Below the pieces are notes generated by a model. It saw nothing but the letters and a program-made list of their open reading frames with translations. It made no database searches and had not been told where the DNA came from. From Madurella fahalii (lineage: Eukaryota > Ascomycota > Sordariomycetes > Sordariales), in assembly GCA_029876055.1 (NCBI GenBank), contig CM056874.1:8184001-8248000 (forward strand): DNA of 64,000 bases, read 5' to 3'. Every line of letters starts with the position of its first letter. The stretch's first letter is position 1. The translations under genes and the position numbers were made by a program. This document shows, piece after piece, positions 63,836-64,000 of this stretch.

Positions 63836-64000
63836 GGTGAGTTCTACGGCTGTCTTTCTGGTCGAGTTTGAGTTGGCATCCGATGGGTGGGTTTGGTTGA
63901 GTATGGAACAATAGGAGCTCAGCCGCTGCTCGACATGGTTTGGCGGAGGTGGAAGGACCAAGAGCAGCCAGATAAAATATCCCGGCGACGGGATGTTGTG

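Noticed and set aside
1..64000. Secondary-metabolite cluster, mobile element or CRISPR array
   Set aside because: No backbone synthase, transposase, reverse transcriptase, terminal repeats or regularly spaced repeats were recognisable; the isolated transporters, methyltransferase and oxidoreductase are separated by housekeeping genes.

Overview
The window is nuclear DNA from a filamentous ascomycete, most likely a Sordariomycete of the Sordariales. The evidence is GC-rich coding sequence, about fifty short spliceosomal introns (mostly 50-100 nt, with CTAAC/CTGAC-type branch sites just before the acceptor), monocistronic genes on both strands, and gene families typical of this group (DUF1776, Dep1/Sds3-like, symplekin/Pta1, a Yth1-type zinc-finger protein). 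I see no bacterial, viral or organellar sequence. I also see no CRISPR array, no rRNA, no convincing tRNA and no intact transposon.

Layout from left to right: a truncated serine-rich membrane protein (1-2174); an ABCC-type ABC transporter on the minus strand (3008-8006); a gene-free 2.8 kb stretch; the CAF-1 p60 subunit (10842-13261); an amidase (14096-15935); a class I methyltransferase (16372-17438); a DUF1776 protein (17814-19404); the cleavage/polyadenylation zinc-finger protein Yth1 (19612-20479, minus, with an apparent frameshift); a quinone-oxidoreductase-like enzyme (21014-22197); thioredoxin reductase (22668-23763); a small Gly/Ser/Tyr-rich protein (24250-24661); a DUF1772 membrane protein (25166-25690, minus); a single-pass membrane protein with a Cys-rich ectodomain (26132-27071, minus); and an MFS transporter (27663-29438, minus).

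The right half holds a 2.2 kb gene-free stretch; a large unrecognised protein (31640-34826, minus); a She3-like coiled-coil protein (36019 to about 37455, minus); symplekin/Pta1 (39280-42022, minus); the cytochrome oxidase assembly factor Coa3 (42906-43297); the Rpd3L subunit Dep1 (43922-46151, minus); Nop12 (46903-48913); an alpha-tubulin (49613-51556, minus); a GPI-anchored Ser/Thr-rich protein (53034-53822, minus); a secreted NTF2-like protein (55353-55871, minus); a PI-PLC X-domain protein (57500-59056); a mitochondrial-type conserved protein (60740-62080); and a single-CCCH zinc-finger protein (62393-63835, minus).

These are mostly housekeeping genes with no operon or biosynthetic-cluster logic. 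Coa3/Pta1 and Nop12/Dep1 are divergent pairs that may share promoters. Yth1 and Pta1 are two subunits of the same 3'-end-processing machine about 20 kb apart. I found no clear undescribed system. The most unusual signals are four introns that read best as GC-AG introns, all starting GCAAG; a G-run frameshift splitting the zinc fingers of Yth1; a possible stop-containing cassette inside intron 1 of the symplekin gene; and three stop-free introns whose length is a multiple of three, which would mislead simple ORF calling. I chose exon borders by hand from splice consensus and family similarity; no alignment or RNA evidence was available.
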